A stretch of 64,000 nt of DNA, taken from assembly GCF_000739935.1 (NCBI RefSeq), contig NZ_BBJU01000022.1:1-64000 (forward strand). The letters are read 5' to 3'. Of the stretch, positions 46,644 through 56,660 are shown in pieces. The position numbers and the translations under genes were made by a program. The notes under the pieces were generated by a model that was not told where the DNA came from, did not search any database, and saw only the letters and a list, made by a program, of their open reading frames with translations. This stretch comes from Agrobacterium rubi TR3 = NBRC 13261. Lineage in GTDB: Bacteria > Pseudomonadota > Alphaproteobacteria > Rhizobiales > Rhizobiaceae. Positions within the stretch are counted from its first letter, which is position 1, and every line of letters starts with the position of its first letter.

Positions 46644-46857
46644 AAATGCTTATAGAGAGGAATGGTTTTGGCGGAAGAAAGGCAGCTGAACGCCAAGTGC
46701 CTCTCCACAAAAGCAAATAGCCCATTGCTCTCGCAATAGTGACTAAAGACAAGACTTGACCGTCTCAAAGGCTGTAAACCAATCGAAAGCTTAGCGATCT
46801 AGGAGTGCACTAGATACCGCCTCGCCTCATCTCAGATGTGCGTTGACGAGACACTGC

Positions 46858-48714
46858 TCAAACCGTGTCCTGGACCAGATGTCCGGGAGACACTTCGCGG
46901 TACTGCCGCATCGGTGGAACGTAATCCACAGACCTGATTGGGCTTTTGATTTCGTCCGTCGTCATGTTGCGCTTGATGGCGCGTCTCGCCGGGTCGGGCA
47001 CCGGCACGGCCGACATTAGCTTGCGCGTATAATCATGCTGGGGATTCTCGAACACGGCAGAACGCGGGCCGATTTCGACGATCTCGCCAAGATACATCAC
47101 CGCAACACGGTGGCTAACACGCTCCACCACTGCCATGTCATGGCTGATGAACAGGAAGGCGAGGTTGAGACTCTGCTGCAAATCGAGCAGCAGATTACAG
47201 ACCTGCGCCTTGATAGACACGTCGAGAGCCGAGACCGCCTCGTCCGCGACAATGATCTTCGGATCGAGCATGAGCGAGCGGGCAATCGCCACACGCTGAC
47301 GTTGGCCGCCAGAGAATTCATGCGGAAAACGCCGCATCATTTCGGACGTCAGTCCGACTTTTTGCATGAGGCCGGCGGCTTTCTCGCGAGCCTGTGCCTT
47401 GGTGCCGAGCTTGTGTTCAAGGAAGGGTTCCATGATGGCAGCCCCGATAGTCATCCGCGGATCGAGGCTGGCGAAGGGATCTTGGAAAATCATCTGAACA
47501 CTGCGGCGCATGGCCCTCAGAGTTGGCTGATCAAGCCGCATCACATCGTACCCATCCAGCATGACATTGCCCGCTGTCGGTTCGATCAACCGCATGATCG
47601 AGCGACCGGTGGTCGACTTGCCGCAACCGGATTCGCCAACCAGCGAAAGCGTTTCACCCTCATGCAGATCAAACGATACCTTTTCCACGGCGTGCACGGC
47701 ACCGGATTTGCGCGCTAACAAGCCGGACCGGATATCGAACCGGGTGGTCAAATCCTTGACCGACAGAATGGGCGTCATGGATTTCTTGACGGTATCCGTC
47801 ACATCCACCAAAGGCTGGCTTTCGCCAGTCTTGATATCGATGATGGGAAAGCGCATCGGCAACTCGCGCTGCGCCATAGAGCCAAGCCTCGGCACTGCGG
47901 AAAGAAGAGCGCGGGTGTAAGGGTGTTTTCCACGGTGGAAAATATCGTCGGTCGTGCCGCTTTCGGCCATGTCGCCACGAAACATGACGATGGTCCGGTC
48001 AGCAACCTCGGCCACCACGCCCATGTCATGGGTGATGAAGAGAACAGACATGCCCTCTTCTTCCTGCAAGGTCTTGATGAGATCGAGAATCTGGCCCTGA
48101 ATTGTCACGTCGAGGGCTGTCGTTGGCTCGTCAGCGATCAAAAGCTTCGGCTTGGAAGACAGCGCCATGGCAATCATTACACGCTGGCGCATGCCGCCGG
48201 AGAACTGGTGCGGATAATCATCGTATCGGTTCTTGGCGTTGGGAATGCGCACTTTTTCTAAAAGTCGGATGACTTCCGCCTTTGCAGCGGATGACGACAT
48301 GTTCTGGTGAACCGTCAGCGCCTCCGATATTTGCTTGCCGATAGGGAAGATTGGGTTGAGGCTGGTCATCGGTTCTTGGAATATCATGGAGATATCCTTG
48401 CCGCGGACCTTGCGCATCTCTTCTTCCGGTAGCGTCAGAAGATCGCGCCCACCCAGAATGACCTTGCCTTCGATGTGGCTGGTCTTTTTGTCCAAGAGGC
48501 GCATGATGGACAGCGAGGTGACACTCTTGCCTGAGCCGCTCTCGCCGACGATGGCCAGCGTCTCTTTTGGCGCGATCTCGAAGCTCATGTCGCGCACAAC
48601 GGATTTCAATCCACCGTCCACACGGAATGAGGTGGTCAGGTTCTGGACAGAAATCACCGGGCTCACCAAACCGCCTGTTTGTTCCAGTGAAGAGGCTGAA
48701 AGCAGCATGGACAT
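46858..48714 (-). CDS. Fused peptide-type ABC importer ATPase
   Basis: A 618-residue protein with two ABC domains. The first has [26 protein letters not shown] and [14 protein letters not shown]. The second has [28 protein letters not shown] and [14 protein letters not shown]. There is an oligopeptide-transporter C-terminal segment ([19 protein letters not shown]). It powers the importer whose binding protein and permeases are on the other strand from 50226. It follows the M20 gene on the minus strand (43 bp), so hydrolase and ATPase are co-transcribed. Confidence 0.93.
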   Translation of the reverse strand: MSMLLSASSLEQTGGLVSPVISVQNLTTSFRVDGGLKSVVRDMSFEIAPKETLAIVGESGSGKSVTSLSIMRLLDKKTSHIEGKVILGGRDLLTLPEEEMRKVRGKDISMIFQEPMTSLNPIFPIGKQISEALTVHQNMSSSAAKAEVIRLLEKVRIPNAKNRYDDYPHQFSGGMRQRVMIAMALSSKPKLLIADEPTTALDVTIQGQILDLIKTLQEEEGMSVLFITHDMGVVAEVADRTIVMFRGDMAESGTTDDIFHRGKHPYTRALLSAVPRLGSMAQRELPMRFPIIDIKTGESQPLVDVTDTVKKSMTPILSVKDLTTRFDIRSGLLARKSGAVHAVEKVSFDLHEGETLSLVGESGCGKSTTGRSIMRLIEPTAGNVMLDGYDVMRLDQPTLRAMRRSVQMIFQDPFASLDPRMTIGAAIMEPFLEHKLGTKAQAREKAAGLMQKVGLTSEMMRRFPHEFSGGQRQRVAIARSLMLDPKIIVADEAVSALDVSIKAQVCNLLLDLQQSLNLAFLFISHDMAVVERVSHRVAVMYLGEIVEIGPRSAVFENPQHDYTRKLMSAVPVPDPARRAIKRNMTTDEIKSPIRSVDYVPPMRQYREVSPGHLVQDTV

Positions 48715-48757
48715 CTCCTGGGAATAAAGGCGCGGGCGTTATGCCCGCATAGGCGTA

Positions 48758-49921
48758 TTAGGCAGCGAGTGATTTTTCAGCCAGTCCCACCCAATAGCTA
48801 ATGCCATAAGGGATAATTTCATCGTTGAAATCATAGGCTGCGTTGTGAAGACCAGCCGTGTCGCCATTGCCGATGAAGATGAAGGCACCGGGGCGCGCCT
48901 CGAGCATGTAGGAGAAATCCTCCGCACCCATATGCGGGGGCGCATCGGTATTGACCGCATTCGCACCCACCACCGCAGACGCAACCCCAACCGCAAAATC
49001 GGTCTCGTTTTCGTGGTTGAAGGTCACGGGATAACCGCGGTGATAAATGACCTCGGCGGTGGCGCCATGCACCTGCGCTGTCGCCTGTGCTACTTCCGTC
49101 AGACGTTTTTGCGCGAAATCGCGGGTTTCCGGCAGCAGCGTGCGGACGGTTCCCGTCAGCGTCACGTCGCCCGGAATGACGTTCGACGCGGTACCGCCAT
49201 GCGTCGTCGCAACCGTGACAACCAACGATTTCAGCGGGTCCATTTGCCGCGAAACGATGGATTGCAGTGCGATGATGATATGGGCCGATGTCAAAACCGG
49301 ATCGATCGACATATGTGGTGCCGCCGCATGGCTGCCACGGCCGGTGATCTTGATTTCGAAGCTGTCCGCCGCCGCCATGGTCGCACCTTTGCGGATGGCG
49401 AAATTGCCCGCCGGCGTGCCGGGCTCATTGTGCATGCCATAAACTTCCGTAATGCCAAATTTGTCCATGAAACCATCATTGAGCATGGCAAGCGCGCCGG
49501 CACCGCCCTCTTCGGCAGGCTGAAAGATGACCGCGACAGAGCCTTTGAAATTGCGGGTCTCGGCCAAATATTGCGCGGCACCCAGCAACATGGCCGTGTG
49601 GCCATCATGTCCGCAGGAATGCGCCTTGCCAGGCACCTTGGAGGCCCATGGCTTTCCACTCGTCTCAAAAATTGGCAACGCATCCATGTCCGCCCGAAAA
49701 CCGATGGTCGGACCATCACCGTGGCTGCCCTTGATGACGCCGACGACACCCGTCTTGCCGATGCCTGTTTCGACGATGTCGCAGCCAAACGATCGCAGCT
49801 TTTCCGCTACGAATTTCGAGGTTTCGAAGACATCGTAGAGCAGCTCCGGCGTCTCGTGCAGGTGTCGTCTCCAACCGGCAACGTCTTCCTGCATTTCGGC
49901 AACACGGTTCAAAATCGGCAT
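48758..49921 (-). CDS. M20 family amidohydrolase (hippurate/N-acyl-amino-acid hydrolase type)
   Basis: A 387-residue M20D metallopeptidase. Metal-binding and catalytic motifs are SCGHDGHTAM (C103, H105), FQPAEEGGAG (E137-E138), GMHNEPGTPAG and the lid-domain start SHAAAPH; a final PPHMGAEDFSYM segment carries the last ligand. The family cleaves amide bonds in N-acylated amino acids or small peptides in the cytoplasm. It is in an operon with a fused ATPase and divergent from the matching binding protein and permeases, which suggests that it cleaves an imported amide or peptide. Confidence 0.9.
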   Translation of the reverse strand: MPILNRVAEMQEDVAGWRRHLHETPELLYDVFETSKFVAEKLRSFGCDIVETGIGKTGVVGVIKGSHGDGPTIGFRADMDALPIFETSGKPWASKVPGKAHSCGHDGHTAMLLGAAQYLAETRNFKGSVAVIFQPAEEGGAGALAMLNDGFMDKFGITEVYGMHNEPGTPAGNFAIRKGATMAAADSFEIKITGRGSHAAAPHMSIDPVLTSAHIIIALQSIVSRQMDPLKSLVVTVATTHGGTASNVIPGDVTLTGTVRTLLPETRDFAQKRLTEVAQATAQVHGATAEVIYHRGYPVTFNHENETDFAVGVASAVVGANAVNTDAPPHMGAEDFSYMLEARPGAFIFIGNGDTAGLHNAAYDFNDEIIPYGISYWVGLAEKSLAA

Positions 49922-50225
49922 TCCTGTACCCCTTGTTTTTATGGTTCCCCGCTGGGTCTACCAACATATTGCGTCCGTAAAATCTCTTTTTGCAAGTGCG
50001 AAGTTTGTATCTTGAACGAAAAATAGGCTCGTGATTAGATGGCACAAAATTTGGTCACATGTGGTTTCGGTCTGAAACGCAAACCCGTTGTTTGACCCCA
50101 AGCATCAGGAGGCAGCGGAATAAATCCTAGCTAAGTCAAGTGGTTATAAAAATCACATCTGGCAAGGACGCGTCGAGGAGCACCAGTGGCAAGCAAACGC
50201 AAAACAATCTAAAACGGGGAATAAA
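49922..50225. promoter_or_regulatory. Divergent promoter region, M20/ATPase versus binding protein
   Basis: About 300 bp holding both promoters. The part nearest to the binding-protein gene has a GGGG-type ribosome site. No convincing operator palindrome and no regulator gene are adjacent. Confidence 0.45.
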
Positions 50226-51932
50226 ATGAGAAAATCCAATATCTTGTTAGCAGGCAGCGTTGCGGCGTTGGCCTTTGGCGTACAAGCCGCGCACGCGCAA
50301 CGCGGCACGGATGGCGATTTGAAGATACTGTTCTGGCAGGCGGTATCGACGCTGAACCCCTACCTCTCGGGCGGCACTAAGGAAGTCTATAGCGCTTCGA
50401 TGATCATCGAGCCGCTGGCGCGTTACGACGAAAAAGGCGAGCTGGTCCCTACGCTGGTGACCGAGATACCGACACTGGCAAATGGTGGCGTATCGCAGGA
50501 TTTGCTGAGCATGACGTGGAAGCTCAAGCCTGACGTTAAGTGGTCCGACGGCACGCCTTTTACCGCTGATGACGTGATTTTTACATGGAAATATTGCACG
50601 GCACCAGACGGAGGTTGCGCCCAGGCAGCGCAGTATGAAGGCGTTAAAACGATCGAGGCTCCTGATGCGCACACCGTCAAGATCACCTTCACTGAACCGA
50701 AGCCTTATCCCTATAGTGCCTTCGTCGGTGGCCAGTCACCCGTCATTCAAAAAAAGCAGTTCGAAAATTGCGTCGGCGCAAAAGCGCCCGGCTGCACAGC
50801 GGCCAATTTTGGCCCCATCGGCACAGGCCCCTTCGTCGTCAAGGACTTCAAGCCCAACGACGTGATCAGCTTTATCGCCAACCCCAACTACCGAGACCCT
50901 GCAAAGCCCGCCTTCGCTACAGCCACGCTGAAGGGTGGTGGTGACGCCGCCTCCGCAGCCCGCGCGGTGCTTGAAACCGGTGAGTTCGATTACGCCTGGA
51001 ACATGCAGGTGGAGCCTGAAATCCTCTCCACCATGGTCGCTGCCGGCAAGGGCGAACTTGTCACAGCTTTCGGCACGCAGGTCGAGCGTATCAACCTCAA
51101 CCACTACAATGCCGACCCTGCGCTGGGCGATAAGCGCTCGACCAAGGAGGCAGGCCCGCATCCATCCCTGTCCGATCCTGCGGTTCGCCGCGCGCTTTCC
51201 ATGGCCATTGATCGCAATATCATTGATGAAGCAGCCTACGGCGAAGCCGGCAGGCCCACCTGCAACATCGTGCCCGGCCCTGAAGCCTATGCTTCAACTG
51301 CCAACGATTGGTGCCTGACACCGGACGTCGATGGCGCAAACAAGCTGCTTGATGATGCCGGCTGGGCCAAGGGTCCAGACGGCATTCGTGCCAAGAATGG
51401 TGTCCGCCTGTCGTTTCTCTACGCCACCTCCACCAACTCTGTTCGCCAGGCCACACAGGAATTGGTCAAGGACATGTGGTCGCAGATCGGCGTTGACGCG
51501 GAATTGCGCAATTCCAGCGCTTCAGTGTTTTTCGGCGGCGATCCGGCAAGCCCTGACACCTTCCAGAAGTTCTATGCCGACGTTGAAATGTACACCAACA
51601 ACTTCGATGGCACCGATCCTGAGAAATACCTGGCCGAGTGGCTGTGCGACAAGATCCCCGCGCCGTCCAATGGTTGGCAGGGACAGAATATTCCGCGCTA
51701 TTGCAACCCGGAATATGACAAGCTTGTTGGTGAGCTTTCCAAAACCGCCGAAGTGGAAAAGCGCATCGAGCTGTCCAAAAAGCTCAACGACATGCTGACC
51801 GAGGAAGGCGCACATATTCCACTCATCTACCGCGGCCAGGTCTCATCGCGCTCTGTGACATTGGAAGGCGTCAAGATGAATGGCTGGGATTCCGAACTTT
51901 GGAACGTCGCCGACTGGTCCCGCAAGAAATAA
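50226..51932 (+). CDS. ABC importer substrate-binding protein, peptide family
   Basis: A 568-residue family-5 solute-binding protein with a signal peptide ending AAHAQ, followed by RGTDGDLKILFWQAVSTLNP. Further family traits are WKLKPDVKWSDGTPFTADDV, GTGPFVVKDFKPND, VRRALSMAIDRNIIDEAAYG and a C-terminal SRSVTLEGVKMNGWDSE. Compared with the first importer's protein it is longer and not closely similar, so the two systems likely differ in ligand. It leads the plus-strand operon with two permeases; the ATPase is on the divergent operon. Confidence 0.92.
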   Translation: MRKSNILLAGSVAALAFGVQAAHAQRGTDGDLKILFWQAVSTLNPYLSGGTKEVYSASMIIEPLARYDEKGELVPTLVTEIPTLANGGVSQDLLSMTWKLKPDVKWSDGTPFTADDVIFTWKYCTAPDGGCAQAAQYEGVKTIEAPDAHTVKITFTEPKPYPYSAFVGGQSPVIQKKQFENCVGAKAPGCTAANFGPIGTGPFVVKDFKPNDVISFIANPNYRDPAKPAFATATLKGGGDAASAARAVLETGEFDYAWNMQVEPEILSTMVAAGKGELVTAFGTQVERINLNHYNADPALGDKRSTKEAGPHPSLSDPAVRRALSMAIDRNIIDEAAYGEAGRPTCNIVPGPEAYASTANDWCLTPDVDGANKLLDDAGWAKGPDGIRAKNGVRLSFLYATSTNSVRQATQELVKDMWSQIGVDAELRNSSASVFFGGDPASPDTFQKFYADVEMYTNNFDGTDPEKYLAEWLCDKIPAPSNGWQGQNIPRYCNPEYDKLVGELSKTAEVEKRIELSKKLNDMLTEEGAHIPLIYRGQVSSRSVTLEGVKMNGWDSELWNVADWSRKK

Positions 51933-51944
51933 CAATGCAGGCCG

Positions 51945-51975
51945 CACCGGCTTCGTCTTACCGACGAAGCCGGTG
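51945..51975 (+). ncRNA. Intercistronic RNA hairpin after binding-protein gene
   Basis: CACCGGCTTCGTC, loop TTACC, GACGAAGCCGGTG: a perfect 13-bp stem 12 bp after the binding-protein stop and 34 bp before the permease start. No U-run follows directly. Same position as the hairpins at 41752 and 62722. Confidence 0.75.
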
Positions 51976-52009
51976 ACTTTGCATTTCTCGAAGGTCCGGA
52001 GACGTTCTC

Positions 52010-53020
52010 ATGTTTGCTTTCACGATGCGACGGCTATTTTTCGCCGTCCCGACACTGCTTGTCATCAGCTTTGTCATCTTCGCGCTGCTTGATCTCGCGC
52101 CCAATGATCCGACCGGCGACCTGCCGTTGACGATCCCGCCGGAAGTTCGCGAACAAATCCGCGCCTCGCTCGGCCTCGATCAGCCTTTCCTGATCCGCTA
52201 TCTCTACTGGCTCCAGCAATTCTTCATCAATGAACCGCTCAACATCATTGAAAAAATGACAGGATGGCAGTTCGGCGATGGTCAGCGCATGCGCGTCCTG
52301 TCCTGGGCAACGCGCAGTCCGGTTGTCGATCTCGTCGTGCAGCGCATGCCGCAGACGCTTTGGGTCGTGGGCCTCGCCTATCTCTTCGGCACACTTCTGG
52401 CGATCCCGATCGGCGTCATTTCCGCCTATAAGCAATATTCCATCTTCGACCAGATCGGCACGTTTATCTCGATGCTAGGTTATTCGGTTCCAACCTTCTT
52501 CACCGGGGTTCTGCTGGTGGTGGTATTCAGTTCCTGGCTGCAATGGTTCCCATCGGTCTACGATACGAATTTGCAGGTCAACAGCTGGTCCAGTTTCTTG
52601 CTGCAGATCAAACAGATGTTTCTGCCGGTGATGGTTCTGACACTCTACAATGTCTCGCAGATCAGCCGCTTCGTGCGCGCGTCGATGCTAGATAATCTTC
52701 ATCAGGATTATGTTCGCACTGCCCGCGCAAAGGGCGTGAAGGAACGGACGGTTCTTTTGGTGCATGTCCTGCGCAACAGCCTCATCCCGGTGGTTACCGT
52801 CATCGCTCTTGGGGTTCCGACGATCTTTTCCGGCGCCATCATCACCGAACAAATTTTCCGGGTGAATGGCCTTGGGCAGTTGCTGATCACGGCAGTGCAG
52901 GGCGCCGACATCCCGCTCGTTCAAACGCTCACCTTCATCTTTGCCGTCTTGATCGTTCTCTTCAACCTGATTGCCGATGTTCTCTATGGCATTCTCGATC
53001 CGAGGATCCGTTATGACTGA
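52010..53020 (+). CDS. ABC importer permease, DppB type
   Basis: A 336-residue permease. It has the N-terminal anchor LFFAVPTLLVISFVIFALLDL, APNDPTGDLP as the DppB N-terminal marker, a core of five further spans and an EAA loop (DYVRTARAKGVKERTVLLVHVLRNSLIPV). It forms the channel with the next gene's product, which starts within its last codons (ATG 53013, stop ending 53020). Confidence 0.93.
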   Translation: MFAFTMRRLFFAVPTLLVISFVIFALLDLAPNDPTGDLPLTIPPEVREQIRASLGLDQPFLIRYLYWLQQFFINEPLNIIEKMTGWQFGDGQRMRVLSWATRSPVVDLVVQRMPQTLWVVGLAYLFGTLLAIPIGVISAYKQYSIFDQIGTFISMLGYSVPTFFTGVLLVVVFSSWLQWFPSVYDTNLQVNSWSSFLLQIKQMFLPVMVLTLYNVSQISRFVRASMLDNLHQDYVRTARAKGVKERTVLLVHVLRNSLIPVVTVIALGVPTIFSGAIITEQIFRVNGLGQLLITAVQGADIPLVQTLTFIFAVLIVLFNLIADVLYGILDPRIRYD

Positions 53021-53933
53021 TGTCACAACCGCTGCGCCGACAGCCTCCTCCAGCCCGATGAAATCCGCACTCGCCGATATCTGGAAACAGTTCAGCGCCC
53101 ACAAGGGCGGTGTGGTTGGACTGATTGTTTTTACATTTATTGTTCTTGCTGTTTATGTCGGCCCCTACATCCATCGTGTAGCTCCTAACGCCATCAATGT
53201 GAGAGCACGCAACCAGTGGCCGTCTCTGGCGCACCCTTTCGGCACAGACAATCTGGGCAAGGACATGCTGGCGCAGGTTCTGGCAGGCGGACGCATCTCG
53301 CTTGCCGTCGGCATCACAGCCATGCTGCTCGCCCTGTTCCTCGGAACGCTGGTGGGTGTCCTGTCAGGCTACTTCCGCAGGCTCGACGGGCCGCTGATGC
53401 GATTGACGGATCTGTTCCTCGCCCTGCCCCTCCTGCCGCTTCTGCTGGTTATTTTGCTGCTGTTCCGCGATACGTTGCGAGCAGCCTTCGGGCCTGAGAC
53501 AGGGATATTCATCCTGATCGTGACCGTCATCGGCATCACCAGCTGGATGCACACGGCCCGCATCGTTCGCGGCGACGTGCTCTCGATCAAAAATCAGGAA
53601 TTCATACTGGCTGCAAAATCAAGCGGCATGCGTGAGTACCGCATCATCATCAAGCATATCCTGCCCAATGTCCTCAGCTCGATTATGGTCTCGGCGACGT
53701 TGGGCATTGCTGCCGCCATCATCACCGAGTCCGCACTCAGCTTTCTCGGCCTTGGTTTTCCCTCAGACTTTCCGACATGGGGCCGGCTGCTGTTTGACGG
53801 CGCCAACTTCCTTCAACTGACACCATCACGCGTCTTGTGGCCGGGGCTTGCCATTTCACTCACCGTCCTCAGCGTCAATTACATGGGCGACGCGATCAGA
53901 GACGCACTTGACCCCAGAAGCTTGAAGACCTGA
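53013..53933 (+). CDS. ABC importer permease, DppC type
   Basis: A 306-residue permease: cytoplasmic tail, one anchor span (VGLIVFTFIVLAVYVGPYI), the DppC marker HPFGTDNLGKDMLAQVLAG, then a BPD_transp_1 domain with EAA loop (FILAAKSSGMREYRIIIKHILPN). Start ATG 53013 (MTDVTTAAP) overlaps the preceding gene by 8 bp; a longer in-frame start would lie deep in that gene. Last gene of the operon, followed by a terminator-like hairpin. Confidence 0.92.
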   Translation: MTDVTTAAPTASSSPMKSALADIWKQFSAHKGGVVGLIVFTFIVLAVYVGPYIHRVAPNAINVRARNQWPSLAHPFGTDNLGKDMLAQVLAGGRISLAVGITAMLLALFLGTLVGVLSGYFRRLDGPLMRLTDLFLALPLLPLLLVILLLFRDTLRAAFGPETGIFILIVTVIGITSWMHTARIVRGDVLSIKNQEFILAAKSSGMREYRIIIKHILPNVLSSIMVSATLGIAAAIITESALSFLGLGFPSDFPTWGRLLFDGANFLQLTPSRVLWPGLAISLTVLSVNYMGDAIRDALDPRSLKT

Positions 53934-53947
53934 GCCAAGCGTAGATC

Positions 53948-53973
53948 GTGGGGAAGCAAAGTTTGCTCCCCAC
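53948..53973 (+). terminator. Hairpin after the second importer operon
   Basis: GTGGGG(A)AGCAAA and TTTGCTCCCCAC pair with one bulged base, 15 bp after the last permease stop. It is followed by a pyrimidine-rich stretch rather than a clean T-run. Probable terminator. Confidence 0.7.
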
Positions 53974-54345
53974 TCTCTCACCCATCAGATGGACATCCGC
54001 CAAATCCGGTTGACGACGCCAAATTCCACTTATCCGACCGCGAACACGACGGCTATTTCAGTGTCGCGGACGATGATGGCGAGCGCCTCTGTCGTGGGGA
54101 CCCTCGATGAGCGGGGAAGAATTTCTCGCGAGATGTGATTAGGCCTACTGAAATGACCCCATTAACGTGAGAACAAACTAGGCGTTATCTTTCGTATCGG
54201 CATCGGGGCCCCTGCCGACTTACAACCACCTGAAGCATATCACAGAAGAACTCAAGCTGGGCCGTGACGAGCCGGAGCCGAACCTTCGCAACGCCTTCAT
54301 GTGGTTTCGCGGTGCAGTCAACGCCTAGGTTCGGACAAAGACGTG
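53974..54345. other. Interval with possible decayed coding pieces
   Basis: About 370 bp without an intact gene. Two plus-strand stretches look protein-like: one near 54010-54110 (contains HDGYFSVADDDGERLCRGD before a stop) and one ending at 54329 (contains EELKLGRDEPEPNLRNAF). Both lack starts. They could be leftovers of genes removed by past recombination; I recognise neither. Confidence 0.3.
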
Positions 54346-55407
54346 TCATCGCCGCACTTGGTGCAAATGTGCCGCCTGAGCATTGCTTCGTGCATCGACA
54401 AAAGCCGTGAACGATTGTGGGATATCGCCAATATCGCCATCGATGATGAAGACGAGAACGCATCCACGTTCGTCTCCCGGCCAGTGGGCAAGATGCACCG
54501 GCCGGTGAATGAGGTGCTGGACACCGTGGATGACGACCGGTGTGTCGTGCCCCTCAATGGCTATGATCCCCTTCACGCGCAGCAACCGGTTGCCATGGCG
54601 GTTGACCAGCAGGGAAAGCCATGTTGAGAAGCGCGGCCAGGAAACGGCATTGGGCGTGGTGACCGACACGGCTTGGATCGCACCGTGCACATTGACATTG
54701 TCAGCCGGCTTATGCGCGTGGTCATGATACCGTTCCGAGGCGATCCATCGGCGGACATCAGGCGGGCGAGCGGCGAGATTGTGGATATCTTCCGTTATAA
54801 GAAGACTTCCCGCCGCGTTCGCCGGGTCGGAAATCTCGATGCTCGCCATCGGGTTCATGGCCGACAGCGTGGCGATCAGCCCGCTTGTGGCTTCTGGACC
54901 AGCGATGTCTGTCTTCGTGATGACGAGACGATCAGCGACCGCGACTTGCCGCGCACTTTCGACGTATGTGTCGATGTTCGTGCGCCCGTTCGGCACATCC
55001 ACCACCGTAATGATGTTTCCAATCGAGAAATGATATTTCAGCATGAGATCAGCGGTGAGCGTCGCAACGATCGGTGCCGGGTCGGCAAGTCCCGTTGTCT
55101 CGATGATCAGACGAGTGAACGGTGCGATGCGGCCGACCTTGCGCTTCTCGAACAGCGACAGGATCGCCTGCTTGAGATCGCCGCGGATGGTGCAGCAGAT
55201 GCAGCCACTTTGCAGCAGCACCGTGTCCTCCTCGATCGTTTCCACCAGCAGATGGTCGAGGCCTATGCTGCCGAACTCGTTGATGATCACAGCGACGTCG
55301 GAAAGATCGGGCTGCGACAGCAGCCCATTGAGCAAGGTCGTCTTTCCCGCGCCGAGAAACCCGGTGAGCACGTTAACGATAATAGGTTGTGCCGAACCCG
55401 TCGTCAT
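54346..55407 (-). CDS. COG0523 (CobW/Nha3-like) G3E GTPase, putative metallochaperone
   Basis: A 353-residue P-loop GTPase: Walker A GFLGAGKTT (16-24), NEFGSIGLD, the metal-binding CxCC motif (C69, C71, C72 in GCICCTIRGDL), LIIETTGLADP and LVITKTD. A His-rich stretch (YHDHAHKPADNVNVH) joins it to a CobW C-terminal domain. The family moves Zn, Co or other metals into target enzymes, often nitrile hydratases or other hydrolases. ATG 55407 is used because it overlaps the stop of the CGLCG protein gene as ATGA; longer frames overlap that gene. The metallo-hydrolase encoded at 55720-56619 in the same operon is a natural client. Confidence 0.9.
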   Translation of the reverse strand: MTTGSAQPIIVNVLTGFLGAGKTTLLNGLLSQPDLSDVAVIINEFGSIGLDHLLVETIEEDTVLLQSGCICCTIRGDLKQAILSLFEKRKVGRIAPFTRLIIETTGLADPAPIVATLTADLMLKYHFSIGNIITVVDVPNGRTNIDTYVESARQVAVADRLVITKTDIAGPEATSGLIATLSAMNPMASIEISDPANAAGSLLITEDIHNLAARPPDVRRWIASERYHDHAHKPADNVNVHGAIQAVSVTTPNAVSWPRFSTWLSLLVNRHGNRLLRVKGIIAIEGHDTPVVIHGVQHLIHRPVHLAHWPGDERGCVLVFIIDGDIGDIPQSFTAFVDARSNAQAAHLHQVRR

Positions 55408-55706
55408 GACGGTGCCCCCATCCTGGATACAAGCGCCGGATCGAGAGGATCGATCTCCATCCCGGCGAAAGCCTCGACCAGCGGCCATAGCTGCCCGAGA
55501 TGATCCACGACCGCACTCTTGCCCGTGCGTCCATGAAGAACATAGCGGTCGTTCCAAACCTTCAGTCGCAGGCCGTAATGACCGACGACAGCATTGACGG
55601 CGTCCGCCTGACGATACCGCTCGGCAGTAGGTGTCATCGGCATGACGCTATTGGCGCCACCGCTCCAGTGGTCCGCTGCACCGAGCGCACCGCACAGGCC
55701 GCACAT
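55404..55706 (-). CDS. Small CGLCG-motif protein, unknown function
   Basis: A 100-residue protein. It begins MCGLCGALGAADHW, a Cys-x-x-Cys pair at residues 2 and 5 next to His, then a helical region (TAERYRQADAVNAVVGHYG), a short beta stretch (LRLKVWNDRYVLHGRTG) and an acidic C-terminus. The conserved-looking N-terminal cysteines and the place between a metallo-hydrolase and a COG0523 GTPase suggest metal binding or delivery. ATG at 55706, 13 bp after the hydrolase stop. No known enzyme family is recognised. Confidence 0.8.
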   Translation of the reverse strand: MCGLCGALGAADHWSGGANSVMPMTPTAERYRQADAVNAVVGHYGLRLKVWNDRYVLHGRTGKSAVVDHLGQLWPLVEAFAGMEIDPLDPALVSRMGAPS

Positions 55707-55719
55707 GGTGTCGCCTCCT

Positions 55720-56619
55720 TTACGGTTGTGGCCGTGCCGTTCCGCTGCGTGGATAGCGCTTTGCGAAGTCTGCGGCGATCTCTTCCATGGTGACGAACCT
55801 GACGCCTTCGAACTGGCGGATGTGCTCGAAGATGCGCTCGTGCATCTTGAGGACATGCGGCTTGCCGGACACGTCAGGATGGATCGTCAGGGGATAAACG
55901 GCATAGTCGTAGTTCTCATAGACCCATTCGAACTGGTCGATCCACATCTGCTCTATGTCGCGCGGGTTGACGAAACCGTGGCTGTTGGGGGCCGCCTTGA
56001 TGAACATCATCGGCGGCAGATCGTCGAGATACCAGGATGCCGGTATCTCGATCAGATCGCTTTCGGGACCTTGCGTATAAGGCTTCATCCAGTGCGAAGG
56101 ATGCTTCGAATAGTCGATCTTCGTCCATTCGTCTCCGACAGTCACGTAATAGGGATGATGGTCGTTGTGCATCAGGGAGTGATCGTAGAGAATACCCTTC
56201 TGCTTCAGGAGTTCGTTGGTCTTGGAGCCGAACTCCCACCACGGTGCAACATAGCCGCGGGGCGGTTTGCCGGAAAGCTTGGTGATCAGGTCGACGCATT
56301 TGTCGAAGATCGCTTCTTCCTGCTCGGGTGTCATGGCGATTGGGTTTTCGTGGCTGTAGCCATGCATGCCGATTTCATGACCGGCATCGGCAACCTGCTT
56401 CATCTCGTCCCAGAAGGTCTCGATCGAGTGCCCCGGCACGAACCACGTCGTCTTGATGCCCCACTTCTCGAACATGCGCAGCAGGCGGACGGATCCGACC
56501 TTGCCGGCGAAGACGCCGCGCGAGATATCGCAGGGGCTATCCTCCCCGCCGTAGGAACCGAGCCAGCCTGCAACGGCATCGACGTCGATGCCGTAGGACA
56601 CCAGTATTTCCTTCGACAT
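55720..56619 (-). CDS. NodB-fold hydrolase (polysaccharide deacetylase / cyclic-imidase type)
   Basis: A 299-residue polysaccharide-deacetylase fold protein. It opens [21 protein letters not shown]12 and D14 occupy the motif-1 position. H86 and H90 in [10 protein letters not shown] form the H-x-x-x-H metal site; RGYVAPWWE gives motif 3. No signal peptide is present, so it is cytoplasmic. Cytoplasmic members of this group include allantoinase PuuE-like enzymes and microbial cyclic imidases that open cyclic imides to half-amides. It is in an operon with the CGLCG protein and the COG0523 GTPase, downstream of the FadR-type regulator and divergent from an asparaginase; this favours amide/imide hydrolysis over glycan deacetylation. 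Confidence 0.88.
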   Translation of the reverse strand: MSKEILVSYGIDVDAVAGWLGSYGGEDSPCDISRGVFAGKVGSVRLLRMFEKWGIKTTWFVPGHSIETFWDEMKQVADAGHEIGMHGYSHENPIAMTPEQEEAIFDKCVDLITKLSGKPPRGYVAPWWEFGSKTNELLKQKGILYDHSLMHNDHHPYYVTVGDEWTKIDYSKHPSHWMKPYTQGPESDLIEIPASWYLDDLPPMMFIKAAPNSHGFVNPRDIEQMWIDQFEWVYENYDYAVYPLTIHPDVSGKPHVLKMHERIFEHIRQFEGVRFVTMEEIAADFAKRYPRSGTARPQP

Positions 56620-56660
56620 AATCTCTTCCTTTTCTGACGGCCGGTTCGGCCCGGTTGACG

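Noticed and set aside
48845..50026. Long plus-strand frame opposite the M20 hydrolase
   Set aside because: Antisense shadow; Arg/His-rich composition and no family motifs.
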